A DNA stretch of 64,000 nt from Limosilactobacillus rudii (lineage in GTDB: Bacteria > Bacillota > Bacilli > Lactobacillales > Lactobacillaceae). The stretch spans positions 62,001-126,000 of the forward strand of contig NZ_JACIVB010000017.1 of NCBI RefSeq assembly GCF_014145455.1. Reading direction: 5' to 3'. The notes below the pieces were generated by a model. It was not told where the DNA came from. It did no database searches and worked only from the letters and a program-made list of their open reading frames with translations. The number at the start of each line of letters is the position of its first letter. Position 1 is the stretch's first letter. The position numbers and the translations under genes are program-made. Below, in pieces: positions 29,445 through 38,575 of this stretch.

Positions 29445-32342
29445 TTAGTTGTGGCGCTTCTTTGAGCTGTAAGTAATACCAATAGTACCAAGCAATGCAG
29501 TGGCAGCTAAAGCAACAATTGACATAGAAGATTGATTTACCTTTTGTGATGATTCATTCTTCTTTGTAGGTGATTGTTTCTTTGCAACAGTTACATCAGC
29601 CTTTGTAGCTGACTTCTTACTGTCATCCGCCTTAGTGGCTTTGTTAGCGGTGGCAGTAGCAGCAACAGCAGATGTCTGATTTACTACTGGTGCTTGTTGT
29701 AAGGTGTTAGTTGCAACACTATTGTTGCCAGCTACCCGGTTCATTGCTGCGGTTGCAACAACTGGAGCAGCAGTAACTGGTGTTTGAGTTGCCGTTTGAA
29801 CAATTGATGGTGTTGAAACGGTTTGAACATGACCAGTTGTAGCAGCTTGTGGACGACTAGCAACTGGGAATGTAACAGCAGTGGCATTGTTAGTAGTAGT
29901 TTGTTTTTGAGTTGGAAGTACTACTGTATTATTGCCAAGTTGAACTTTATTAGCATTCTTAGCAGCATCGCGCTTTTGAATTGCAGCTAATTGAACATTA
30001 AATTGATTTTCAAGTTTAGCATATGCGGCCTTATTAGCAGCCTTCAATTCAGCAAGAACTTCGTCACCATGAGCAACAACGGCTTGATGTTGAGCTTGTA
30101 ATTGTTGAATTTGTGGTTCAACACTTGGTACTAATTCAGCAATCTTAGCATTAAGTTTAGTATTTTCACTTGTCTTAATGTCTGCAATTTTAGCATCACG
30201 ATTAGCAGCAAACTTTTGAGCAGCTACTTGGTCAGCCTTAACTAAGTTTTGGTAAGCTTCATCTAATTGTGCTTTGTAAGCTTGAAGATCAACTAAATTG
30301 TTACTCTTAAGGGCAGCATCTCGAACACTGGCAGCCTTAGCAACAGCATTGTTATAGTTTGCCTTTACTTGTGCCTTAGCATCATTATATTGTTGAGTAA
30401 GCTTATTTAAGCTAGCTTGATGATCATTAGCTAATGCTGTAAGAGCTTGTTGGGCTTGAGCTTTTGCATTAGTTACATTTTGCCGTGCAGTGGCAGTAGC
30501 CTTTTGAACATCAGCAGCTGTTGGCGTTACCGTGTTGTGGGTCTTTTCAGTTGTTGTGTAGTGTTGAGCGCTCTTAATTGCGTTAGTTTGTGCATCAACT
30601 GTTGAGTTTCCCCAAACATTGCGGCTTTGAAGATCCTTAGTCCAGTTAACATTGTGGGCAATGTTGAAGCCAGCGTGGTCAAATGTTACGGCGTACGAAG
30701 GATTTGTCTGATCAGCAATACCTGAAGTTTCCTTAGTAACCATTGCATTAGTTAACTTTTGGAAGCCAATACCAACAAGGTGTGCGTCAGCCCGAAGAAG
30801 GTTCTTAGCATGTCCACCGATATGGGTAGGGTTTACTAATTCACCATAGTACATACCCTGCATTGAGTTATAAAGGTTAACAGCATAGTTAAGAAGAGTT
30901 GGGTTAGCAGCTTGCATAGTAGTAAGGTTTTCATTAGTAATATTGTAAATTTCCTTACCCGCAAATTTATTTGTTATACTATTTTCGATGTTCTTAGTGG
31001 CATTGCCAATGTAAGCACCATAAGTAGCATTATTAGGCATTCCGCTATCAGTGATAGTGTGGCTATTGTTATCAACATTGTACTTAGCCCGACTAGCAGC
31101 CACTTGGTCGGCAATACTATCAGAAATATTAGTATTTACCAAGTCAGTCGGTGCAACGTTAGCAAAGCCATTTTGGTTATTAACCGCATTGTAAAATTCA
31201 CGATAGTTATTAAATACATTATTACGGAAACCATTTTCCCATGAAAGTGCTAATGCTCGTAATACCTGAATCTGTGCAGCGGATAATCCACTTGCAGAAA
31301 CTTTTTCAGAATGATCATTCTTAGCATCATAGTTTAATAATCCCGGTTGAAAATCTAATGGTAGTTCATTAATACTATGTGGTGTAGAATCTTCTGCTTT
31401 ATTATTAATTACTGAAGCGTCAGGATATTCGCCATAGTAAGTGTTAGCAAATTCTTTATGCGTATAAGCTGAAACTGGAATAGTAGTGTTGTAATAACCT
31501 GGCACCTCTAATCTAATTCCAGCCTTTTGAACATAGTCATCAACTTTAATGTCAGATTGTGATTTGGCAACCCGACCTTCCTTAGCTACTTCTTGGGTTC
31601 CTTCTACTACATATGGCTTTTTAGCATTGGCCGTAGCAGTAGCAAGAGCAGTCTCAGCAACCTTTATATTAGATGCATTAGTTGCTTGTTGTGCATTAAC
31701 CTTACCTTGGTAAGCGTCATTTTCCTTAGCAACAGCTGCATTATAATCCTTAGTAGCGTTTTGGTTTTGAGCATTTTGAGTATTAGCAGCATCGCTCAAT
31801 GACTTTTGATATTGTGCTTGAATATTAGCGACTACTTGTTGCTTAGCAGCGGCTTGACTAACAGCTTGTGCATACTGTTGATCATTAGCTGCGCGTTGAG
31901 TGGCTTCATTTTGTTGTTGTGCGTCAATCTGTTGTTGATATTCAGCATTGGCAGCTGAAGTTTGTGCTTCAATTGAAGCAGCTGTAGAAGCTTGTGCCTG
32001 TGCAATTGCACCTGCTTGTTGTTGTTCTAAGGCAGCATGACTAGCATTTAATTGTTCAATCTTTGCGTTGACTTGTGCAAGGTCAGCAGCATTGGACTGC
32101 TCATTAGCCGTAGCTTGTTGAGCTTCTTTACTATCATTAGCTGATTGCAATTGTGCAAGTTGCTCATCAGCGGTTGCCCGAACTTGATTGTAAGTAACTT
32201 GGTTATTACTTACTTGTGCATTATTTTGGTTGTTATCGGCGTGTGCATTAGTCGTTGAAGTGGTGGTAACGACACCTGCTGTTAAAATTGCCCCCGCAAT
32301 CAAAGCAGTTGAACGCCAATTATTTGTATTCGAATTTCTCAT
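29445..32342 (-). CDS. SEC10/PgrA-type surface protein with coiled coils
   Basis: 965 aa. A signal peptide (RSTALIAGAILTAGVV, cleavage near AHA-D at residue ~36) is followed by an Ala/Gln-rich coiled coil (~40-245). Then comes a globular region (~250-610) containing HIGGHAKNLLRADAHLVGIG and GFNIAHNVNW, typical of SEC10/PgrA surface-exclusion domains. A second coiled coil (~615-800) and a Thr/Val/Ala-rich stalk follow. The C-terminus has the hydrophobic stretch and basic tail of a sortase substrate (MSIVALAATALLGTIGI ... KKRHN), but the LPXTG position reads KVNQSS. It is probably cell-envelope associated; anchoring mode is uncertain. Related proteins act in surface exclusion or adhesion; the role here is unknown. 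Confidence 0.82.
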   Translation of the reverse strand: MRNSNTNNWRSTALIAGAILTAGVVTTTSTTNAHADNNQNNAQVSNNQVTYNQVRATADEQLAQLQSANDSKEAQQATANEQSNAADLAQVNAKIEQLNASHAALEQQQAGAIAQAQASTAASIEAQTSAANAEYQQQIDAQQQNEATQRAANDQQYAQAVSQAAAKQQVVANIQAQYQKSLSDAANTQNAQNQNATKDYNAAVAKENDAYQGKVNAQQATNASNIKVAETALATATANAKKPYVVEGTQEVAKEGRVAKSQSDIKVDDYVQKAGIRLEVPGYYNTTIPVSAYTHKEFANTYYGEYPDASVINNKAEDSTPHSINELPLDFQPGLLNYDAKNDHSEKVSASGLSAAQIQVLRALALSWENGFRNNVFNNYREFYNAVNNQNGFANVAPTDLVNTNISDSIADQVAASRAKYNVDNNSHTITDSGMPNNATYGAYIGNATKNIENSITNKFAGKEIYNITNENLTTMQAANPTLLNYAVNLYNSMQGMYYGELVNPTHIGGHAKNLLRADAHLVGIGFQKLTNAMVTKETSGIADQTNPSYAVTFDHAGFNIAHNVNWTKDLQSRNVWGNSTVDAQTNAIKSAQHYTTTEKTHNTVTPTAADVQKATATARQNVTNAKAQAQQALTALANDHQASLNKLTQQYNDAKAQVKANYNNAVAKAASVRDAALKSNNLVDLQAYKAQLDEAYQNLVKADQVAAQKFAANRDAKIADIKTSENTKLNAKIAELVPSVEPQIQQLQAQHQAVVAHGDEVLAELKAANKAAYAKLENQFNVQLAAIQKRDAAKNANKVQLGNNTVVLPTQKQTTTNNATAVTFPVASRPQAATTGHVQTVSTPSIVQTATQTPVTAAPVVATAAMNRVAGNNSVATNTLQQAPVVNQTSAVAATATANKATKADDSKKSATKADVTVAKKQSPTKKNESSQKVNQSSMSIVALAATALLGTIGITYSSKKRHN

Positions 32343-33173
32343 TTTAATAAACCCCCGTTTATGAAAAAATATTCAAAAGAACATAAATTATTCATGCAAG
32401 GTTTATTGCTTAATGACTTAACAACTCTTACTATATCAAGGTTTGCGGCGATTACAAGTGCTTCAAATTTCTGAATGATTGTTTTCACATTTTAACTATT
32501 CACCCGTTAAGTTATATATTTTATCAGCGAAATATTCGTTCACTAATCACCTGAACAAAAGTATTATTATACTTAAAAAGTTATTATATCAGCGTTTATT
32601 GCCTGAACAAGTGATTAGTCAATTTGGAATATTATACAATGATTTTTTTATTTCCTCATGTACCTTGAACAACCTAAAAAACTTAAAAAAATTTAAAACC
32701 GTTCTCGTGATAATTATAGGTGGTTAAATAGACAATCTAAGAGTCTAATTTAGGCTTATTTTAGCCCACTTTCATCGTCGACATTTATCAATCATTGTCT
32801 TTTAGAAGGACAAATATTTACTTTTGAAATTGCTATTTCAATTTACTAAAACAGTTTTCTGTGGGTATTATTTAACGCTTGGTAAGTTCCGTAATCGTTG
32901 ATATCAATAGCTTTCATCTCTATCATCTAAATAAGAACCATTTTAATCTAGTCGATTTTCACCACTAAAAAGATGTACTGATAAGTCAAGTGCCATAAAG
33001 CGCGATTTTTCAGCCTTATTTTGCCTATTTTTCGTCCCTTTTTAGACATTTTTCCTTTAAATTAGCCAACCTTATTTTATGCATTTATCGCACTTTATTC
33101 ATTAATGCCATTTACATTTAGTCATTATCCACTCACACTATGGGTAATGACTAATATAAGGAAGGACCTTCAA
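32343..33173. other. 830-bp AT-rich intergenic region
   Basis: No convincing gene. It holds the promoter of the leftward surface-protein gene, an inverted repeat ACTAATCAC / GTGATTAGT (32542-32550 and 32611-32619, 60 nt apart), a possible gene remnant at 32846-32917, and a hairpin directly before the epimerase ribosome binding site (33118-33154). Confidence 0.6.
33118..33154 (+). promoter_or_regulatory. hairpin in the epimerase leader
   Basis: TTAGTCATTATCC (33118-33130) pairs with GGGTAATGACTAA (33142-33154): 13 bp with one G-U pair as RNA and an 11-nt loop. It ends 4 nt before the ribosome binding site. It could be an operator dyad or a translational control hairpin. Confidence 0.5.
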
Positions 33174-34277
33174 ATGAAAATAGTTTCTATAAGGCTTTAT
33201 AAAATTAGCTTACCGCTACGATTTTTTTTTACTACCAGTACCGGACAATTAACTACTAAGGACTTCATCCTCCTTTCCCTAACAGATGAGGATGGGCATA
33301 CCGGATACGGAGAATGTTCTGCGTTTCCAACTCCCTTTTACACTGAAGAGTTTAGAGATAGCGCCTTTTTACTTCTAAAAGACCAACTACTCCCCGCACT
33401 ACTCAATCAGTCAATCAAATCTCCTCAGCAGTTACAGGACCTTTTCCGCCCGATTAGAAGGAATAACATGGCAAAAGCCGCGGTTGATACTGCTATTTGG
33501 GACCTCTTTGCTAAACAAAATCACCAATCACTCGCAAAAGCAATTGGTGGAAATAAAAGCCTTGTTACGGCGGGGATAAGTATCGGTATCCAGCCCTCGC
33601 CTAATAAGCTGGTTGAAAAAGTCCGAAACTATCTTCAGGCTGGTTACCAACGAATTAAGGTTAAAATAAAACCTGGTGCCGATTACCAATACTTAAAAGC
33701 AGTTCGGAATGAATTCCCTGATATCATGTTAATGGCCGATGCTAACTCAGCTTATCGTTTAGCAGATACTGACAAGCTAAAGCAATTGGATGAACTACAC
33801 CTCCTAATGATTGAACAACCTCTTGAAGCGGACGATTTACTGCACCATGCCCAGCTTCAACAACAACTAGCTACGCCGCTTTGCTTAGACGAAAGTATTA
33901 ATAGTCTTGCCGATGCCCAGGCAATGTACCAGCTAGGGAGCGGAAAAATAATCAACATCAAAGTAAGTAAAGTAGGCGGTCTAACAACTGCTAATAAGAT
34001 TCAAGAATTTGCTCAAACCCATCAACTAAATTGTTGGTGTGGCGGAATGCTTGGCTCAGGAGTAGCTCGAGCAGCTGATATTGCGGTAGCTACTCTACCC
34101 GGATTTACTCTTCCTAATGATATTTCTGCCTCGCAACGATATTTTAATCACGATATTATTAAACCTGAAATCGACCTAACCAACGGTAAAATTAAAGTTC
34201 CAACGGCTCCTGGTATTGGCTACGACCTAAATTGGGATATTATTCGGCGTTATACAACAGAAAAAGTTACCCTTTAA
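33174..34277 (+). CDS. dipeptide epimerase (enolase superfamily, L-Ala-D/L-Glu epimerase type)
   Basis: 367 aa, mandelate racemase/muconate-lactonizing subgroup. Catalytic lysine pair KVKIKPG on the second strand, metal ligands Asp in LMADANSAY, Glu in MIEQPLEADD and Asp in LCLDESIN, and the opposite lysine in INIKVSKVGG. Members epimerize L-Ala-D-Glu from murein or related dipeptides for peptide reuse. The chosen ATG (MKIVSIRLYKI) follows AAGGAAGG. Substrate specificity within the subgroup is inferred. Confidence 0.88.
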   Translation: MKIVSIRLYKISLPLRFFFTTSTGQLTTKDFILLSLTDEDGHTGYGECSAFPTPFYTEEFRDSAFLLLKDQLLPALLNQSIKSPQQLQDLFRPIRRNNMAKAAVDTAIWDLFAKQNHQSLAKAIGGNKSLVTAGISIGIQPSPNKLVEKVRNYLQAGYQRIKVKIKPGADYQYLKAVRNEFPDIMLMADANSAYRLADTDKLKQLDELHLLMIEQPLEADDLLHHAQLQQQLATPLCLDESINSLADAQAMYQLGSGKIINIKVSKVGGLTTANKIQEFAQTHQLNCWCGGMLGSGVARAADIAVATLPGFTLPNDISASQRYFNHDIIKPEIDLTNGKIKVPTAPGIGYDLNWDIIRRYTTEKVTL

Positions 34278-34282
34278 AATAC

Positions 34283-34325
34283 AAAACGCAAGAACTAACC
34301 CATCTGAGTTAATTCTTGCGTTTTT
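34283..34325. terminator. bidirectional terminator
   Basis: ACGCAAGAA / TTCTTGCGT with additional internal pairing and a T-run, between the epimerase and clpL stops. Confidence 0.85.
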
Positions 34326-34342
34326 ACTTTCCCAAAGGAAGA

Positions 34343-36562
34343 TTACTTTTCATCTTTCTTTTCTTCGTCAGATTTAGTATCTTCTTCCTTCTTATCGTCT
34401 GTCTTTTCGTCCTTAGGTGTGTATTCCTTGCTGTCGTCTTTAGCAGCATCCTTAGCATCGACGATTACTAACTTACCATCTTGCATTTCAGCAACCAAGT
34501 GCTTTACATCAAGGTGATCAAGGTAGTAGTCGGTTACCTTATCACGAATTTCTCGTTCAATAACCCGACGGAGCGGACGAGCACCCATTGATTCATCGTA
34601 ACCTTCATCAATCAGATATTGCTTAGCAGCGTCAGTGACTTTAACATCCATGCCCTTCTTAGCTAACGTCCGGTTAACTTCAGCTAACATTAAGTCAACA
34701 ATCTTCTTCAAGTCTTCCTTAGTTAAGCTGTGGAATTCAACAATGGCGTTAAACCGGTTCAAGAATTCAGGACGGAAGTAATTAGTCAACTTCTTGATTA
34801 AGTCTTCTTCGTCTTCATTTTTACCCATCTTAACCGGTGCATCATTGGAGTATCCAGCATTGGAAGTTGCGATGATTACGGTGTTCTTAAAGTCAATTGT
34901 GTTACCTTGACCATCAGTTAACCGACCATCATCAAGCACTTGTAGCAAGAGCGTAATGACTTGTGGGTTAGCCTTTTCAATTTCATCTAAGAGAATGATG
35001 GAGTAAGGGTGACGACGAACCTTTTCAGTCAAGGTATTACCATTATCTTCATAACCGACATACCCAGCAGTGGCACCGATCATCTTAGATACAGCAGTCC
35101 GATCTGAATATTCAGACATATCTAACCGAATAATGTCATTCTTGCTACCAAACATGTCAAGAGCCAATTGCTTAGCAAGTTCAGTCTTACCAACACCAGT
35201 AGGACCAACAAAGAGGAAACTACCAATTGGTGAGTCGCCTTCATCAAATCCTGCCCGGTTACGACGAATAGCACGAGCAACTGCTTCAACAGCTTCATCT
35301 TGGCCAATAACCTTGCCTTCTAGCCGCTTGTCCATGTCCTTAAGCCGTTCAACATCACTTGCACCGATCTTAGAAACCGGAATACCAGTCATTTGTTCAA
35401 CTGCCTTAGCAACATCTTCTGGAGTAGCAGTAACCTTATCAGATTCAGAATTTTCACTCAATTGCTTCTTCAAATCAGCAATCTTTTCCTTGGCTTCTTG
35501 AGCTGCCTTGTAATCTTCTTTCTTAGCAGCAGCTTTTTGCTTCTTTTCTTCTGCTTCAATGTCTTTTTCAATTGCCTTAGCATCACGAGCTGGATGTTTA
35601 GCAGCTAGATGAGCAGCAGTCATATCAATTAAATCAATTGCCTTATCAGGTAATGCTCGTTGTGGCATGTATTGAACAGAGTAGTCTACAGCTGCTTGAA
35701 GAACGTCATCTGGTAATTTTACATTGTGGTGACGTTCATACAAGTCACGAATTCCCTTCAAAATAGCGACCGTGTCAGCCTTACTTGGGGCATTAACCGT
35801 AACTGGATTGAACCGCCGATCAAGGGCTGCATCCTTCATAATCGTATTACGGTATTCGTCTTGAGTAGTTGCACCGATAACTGTGATTTCGCCTCGAGAT
35901 AATGCTGGCTTAATAATGTCAGACATTCCCTTAGAACCACTAGAATCACCAGTTGATCCAGCACCAATAATTTGATGAATTTCATCGAAGAAGAGGATAA
36001 TATTTCCTGCTTTCTTAACTTCATCAATTAATTTTTGCATGTTTTCTTCAAAACTACCACGGTATTGAGTACCTGCTTCAAGGCCAGAAATATCAATACT
36101 AATAATTTCCTTATCCTTAATTGCAGCTGGTACGTCACCAGAAACAATTGCTTGTGCTAGTCCTTCTACAACAGCAGTCTTACCAACACCAGCATCACCG
36201 ACTAATACGGGGTTGTTCTTAGTACGCCGACTAAGAATTTCAGCAGTTTCTTGAATTTCTTTATTACGACCAATAACGGGGTCCAGTTCGTGTTGCCGAG
36301 CTTCTTCGGTTAAATTACGACCTAACTTGTGTAAAATACTGTCTTTACCTTCGCTTGGTTGAGGTCCTGGACCTTGTTGAGGATTTGCACCGCCAGGCAA
36401 TTGACCGGTCTTACGATATTCAGCAAATTCTTCTGGTGTTACTTCACGACCATTGATTAGGTAACGCCGATTATCAGAATTGAAACCATTCATTCCACCC
36501 ATTAATTGGTTGAAAATGTCGTTCATGTCATTGTCAAATGGATTCATTGGGTTTTGAGCCAT
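34343..36562 (-). CDS. clpL: ATP-dependent Clp ATPase ClpL
   Basis: About 739 aa. The N-terminal signature [25 protein letters not shown] is diagnostic of ClpL, which lacks the usual N-terminal Clp repeat. Two AAA+ modules follow: Walker [15 protein letters not shown] and [14 protein letters not shown], Walker [11 protein letters not shown] and [10 protein letters not shown], with a middle coiled coil (~340-395). The C-terminus is Lys/Asp/Glu-rich. ClpL is a disaggregase-type stress chaperone of lactic acid bacteria. Start at 36562 with GAGGAGGG. I saw no clear CtsR operator upstream. Confidence 0.96.
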   Translation of the reverse strand: MAQNPMNPFDNDMNDIFNQLMGGMNGFNSDNRRYLINGREVTPEEFAEYRKTGQLPGGANPQQGPGPQPSEGKDSILHKLGRNLTEEARQHELDPVIGRNKEIQETAEILSRRTKNNPVLVGDAGVGKTAVVEGLAQAIVSGDVPAAIKDKEIISIDISGLEAGTQYRGSFEENMQKLIDEVKKAGNIILFFDEIHQIIGAGSTGDSSGSKGMSDIIKPALSRGEITVIGATTQDEYRNTIMKDAALDRRFNPVTVNAPSKADTVAILKGIRDLYERHHNVKLPDDVLQAAVDYSVQYMPQRALPDKAIDLIDMTAAHLAAKHPARDAKAIEKDIEAEEKKQKAAAKKEDYKAAQEAKEKIADLKKQLSENSESDKVTATPEDVAKAVEQMTGIPVSKIGASDVERLKDMDKRLEGKVIGQDEAVEAVARAIRRNRAGFDEGDSPIGSFLFVGPTGVGKTELAKQLALDMFGSKNDIIRLDMSEYSDRTAVSKMIGATAGYVGYEDNGNTLTEKVRRHPYSIILLDEIEKANPQVITLLLQVLDDGRLTDGQGNTIDFKNTVIIATSNAGYSNDAPVKMGKNEDEEDLIKKLTNYFRPEFLNRFNAIVEFHSLTKEDLKKIVDLMLAEVNRTLAKKGMDVKVTDAAKQYLIDEGYDESMGARPLRRVIEREIRDKVTDYYLDHLDVKHLVAEMQDGKLVIVDAKDAAKDDSKEYTPKDEKTDDKKEEDTKSDEEKKDEK

Positions 36563-36680
36563 ATGCAATCCCTCCTCATTAGTTAATATACATTTCTAAA
36601 AAATAAATCGCAGTCTAAATAATCTTGAAAGTCAGAAGTTAACGCATCCAACCTTCTGTGGCTACAGCAATGCCACAACC

Positions 36681-36902
36681 TCATTCGAGATAGTTCTCTT
36701 CTAGTTCTTTTAGAACCTCCCACATGCTCTTATCCTGGGCTTGCGCCAAAGCATCAAGATCACGTAGGTTAAGCGAGGTCGAACTAGACTGTGGCTTGTT
36801 AAACGATTTGTGTAAAGTCGTGTAGCCGTAACCGGAACGTTTGGAAACCTGATAGATCGTCAAGTGGTTAACTTCCAAATAATGTTTGATGTCGATCCGC
36901 AT
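36681..36902 (-). CDS. small helix-turn-helix-like protein
   Basis: 73 aa. The N-terminal half (IKHYLEVNHLTIYQVSKRSGYGYTTLHKSFNK) has the spacing of a Cro/XRE-type helix-turn-helix, and the rest looks helical. ATG at 36902 with GGAAGTGG upstream. Two short hairpins, TGTGGC/GCCACA and CAGAAG/CTTCTG, separate it from clpL without a T-run, so read-through into clpL is possible. It may act as a small DNA-binding regulator; target unknown. Confidence 0.65.
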   Translation of the reverse strand: MRIDIKHYLEVNHLTIYQVSKRSGYGYTTLHKSFNKPQSSSTSLNLRDLDALAQAQDKSMWEVLKELEENYLE

Positions 36903-37098
36903 TGCCACCCACTTCCTTTACGTTTATAATTATATCACATTTGTGAAATAGTACAATAAAAATGCCGGTAAAAAATAAAAAAATTTGTATAATATAAATA
37001 CAAAATCGATTAAACTGTGATTAAACAATAAGTGATTATAACTCGTTGATATATCTACATTTGTAGTCGAATTATGAATTTTCTCAAATAAAGTGTTG

Positions 37099-37355
37099 AC
37101 AAAAATTAAAAATAGATTAGAATTATTAATAATCAGTTAATCAAAGGAGGACATAATGATGATCACTGTAACACTACACTTACATCAAGCGTATGCCTTC
37201 TGGTTTAGCGACAAGCTCGTCCGCTGACCAGCAGTGATTTCGTCATTGTGACGTTTCCGGATGCACCCCAAACATCCGGAATCCTCTTTTATACTCATTC
37301 CAATCTGATCGAGGAACTTCGGATGCTAGTAAGTATTCGGAGTTCCTTTTTTAGT
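37099..37355 (+). promoter_or_regulatory. transcription attenuator upstream of aminotransferase operon
   Basis: TTGACA and TAGAAT with a 16-nt spacer form a promoter, followed by a leader peptide gene and four pairing segments. Segment 1 TTCCGGATG (37255-37263) pairs perfectly with segment 2 CATCCGGAA (37273-37281). Segment 3 GGAACTTCGGAT (37313-37324) pairs with segment 4 ATTCGGAGTTCC (37335-37346), followed by six Ts: an intrinsic terminator. Segment 2 can instead pair with segment 3 (CATCCGGA with TTCGGATG, plus TCC/GGA), which would break the terminator. The 1:2, 2:3, 3:4 logic is that of amino-acid attenuators. Further upstream, ATCACTG at the start of the leader gene can pair with CAGTGAT (37232-37238), and CGTCA with TGACG. 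What the ribosome senses is inferred from the leader codons. Confidence 0.8.
37156..37227 (+). CDS. leader peptide with aromatic codon run (23 aa)
   Basis: A 23-codon open frame with a perfect AAAGGAGG 5 nt before ATG-ATG. It contains L-H-L-H-Q-A-Y-A-F-W-F: His, Tyr, Phe, Trp and Phe codons within ten residues. Its stop lies 27 nt before the first hairpin arm of the attenuator. Such composition suggests that ribosome pausing at aromatic (or His) codons reports charged tRNA levels. No function as a peptide is implied. Confidence 0.75.
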   Translation: MMITVTLHLHQAYAFWFSDKLVR

Positions 37356-37386
37356 TAAGTCTACCTATTATAAGGAGGAAAAAACT

Positions 37387-38574
37387 ATGCCAACAACTAA
37401 GCCTGAATTATTAACTAACCTCAATAGCAATTTTGCCAAACTCACCCCTGGGGGAATCCGCGAATTTGACTACAAGGCTAGCAAGATTTCTGGAATCATT
37501 AAATTAACCCTTGGTGAACCTGATTTTAATGTTCCTGCTGCGATGAAAGAAGCCGCAATCAAAAGCATTAACGACAACGATTCCCACTACGCTCCAGGAA
37601 CCGGAACGCCAGCCCTGCGCCAAGCAATCAGTCATTTTATGCGTGATCGTTACAGTCTTGACTATGACCCTAATAGCGAAATTGCCGTAACCGTTGGTGC
37701 AACTGAAGGAATCTATGCCTCACTTTCAGCAATTATTAATCCTGGTGATGAGATTTTAATTACCACCCCAACTTTTCCACTATATATGGCAGTGACTAAG
37801 ATTTTAGGCGGAGTCCCAGTTGAAATTGACACTAGTACTGATAATTTTGTCCTCACCCCTGCAAAACTCCAAGAAGCACTTGCGAACCATCCGCACGCAA
37901 AGGGAATTATCTTAAACTACCCATCCAACCCTACTGGCGTAACCTACACTGAATCACAGATTAAATCCCTAGCTGAAGCAATCAAAGCAACAAACCTGAT
38001 TGTAATTGCTGATGAAATCTACTCTGAACTGGTATACGATGGTCAACACACATCAATCGCTAACTTCATCCCCGAACAAACCCTCATCCTCAACGGCGCA
38101 TCAAAATCACATGCAATGACCGGTTACCGAATCGGCTTTATCGCTGGTCCCCAAGAACTAATGAAATCAGTTAGCGCAATTCACGCCATGATGGTCACTG
38201 CCGCATCAGATCCGGCCATGGCCGCTGCGGTTGCCGCCTTTGATACTGCCGAGGGAAAAACGGCTACTCTTAAGATGAAGAAAGCATATAAACAACGTCG
38301 TGACTTTATAGTTGATGCTTTGAAGCACCTAGGTTTTGATATTACTACCCCTAATGGTGCCTTCTACGTATTCGCTAAAATTCCAGCTAAGTTTGGCAAA
38401 GATGATATTAAGTTTGCAACCGACCTTGCTAATCAGGGAAAAGTAGCCGTAATTCCTGGCTCTTTCTTTGGTGCTGGTGGACAAGGATATGTTCGAGTTA
38501 GTTACGCCACAAGTATGGATAACTTAAAAGCAGCGGTTAAATTGATTGCTGATTTTGTAAAGGAGGATAACTAA
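37387..38574 (+). CDS. class I PLP-dependent aminotransferase (PatA/AraT-like)
   Basis: A 395-aa fold-type I aminotransferase. The PLP lysine is in LNGASKSHAMTGYRIGF (~240). The cofactor motifs NYPSNPTG, IADEIYSEL and the substrate-carboxylate Arg in YVRVSYA are present. It is annotated in lactobacilli as aspartate, aromatic or N-acetyl-diaminopimelate aminotransferase. The leader-peptide codons and the 2-hydroxyacid dehydrogenase 1 nt downstream favour aromatic amino acid transamination, giving phenylpyruvate-type oxoacids. That is an inference. Confidence 0.88.
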   Translation: MPTTKPELLTNLNSNFAKLTPGGIREFDYKASKISGIIKLTLGEPDFNVPAAMKEAAIKSINDNDSHYAPGTGTPALRQAISHFMRDRYSLDYDPNSEIAVTVGATEGIYASLSAIINPGDEILITTPTFPLYMAVTKILGGVPVEIDTSTDNFVLTPAKLQEALANHPHAKGIILNYPSNPTGVTYTESQIKSLAEAIKATNLIVIADEIYSELVYDGQHTSIANFIPEQTLILNGASKSHAMTGYRIGFIAGPQELMKSVSAIHAMMVTAASDPAMAAAVAAFDTAEGKTATLKMKKAYKQRRDFIVDALKHLGFDITTPNGAFYVFAKIPAKFGKDDIKFATDLANQGKVAVIPGSFFGAGGQGYVRVSYATSMDNLKAAVKLIADFVKEDN

Positions 38575-38575
38575 G

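Noticed and set aside
32479-32727. Plus-strand 82-codon frame in the AT-rich gap
   Set aside because: No ribosome binding site, biased toward Lys/Ile/Asn/Tyr as random AT-rich sequence would be, no recognisable domain.
37156-37352. T-box leader before the aminotransferase operon
   Set aside because: No T-box GGTGG-containing antiterminator sequence is present, and a translated leader peptide with its own ribosome binding site explains the region better.
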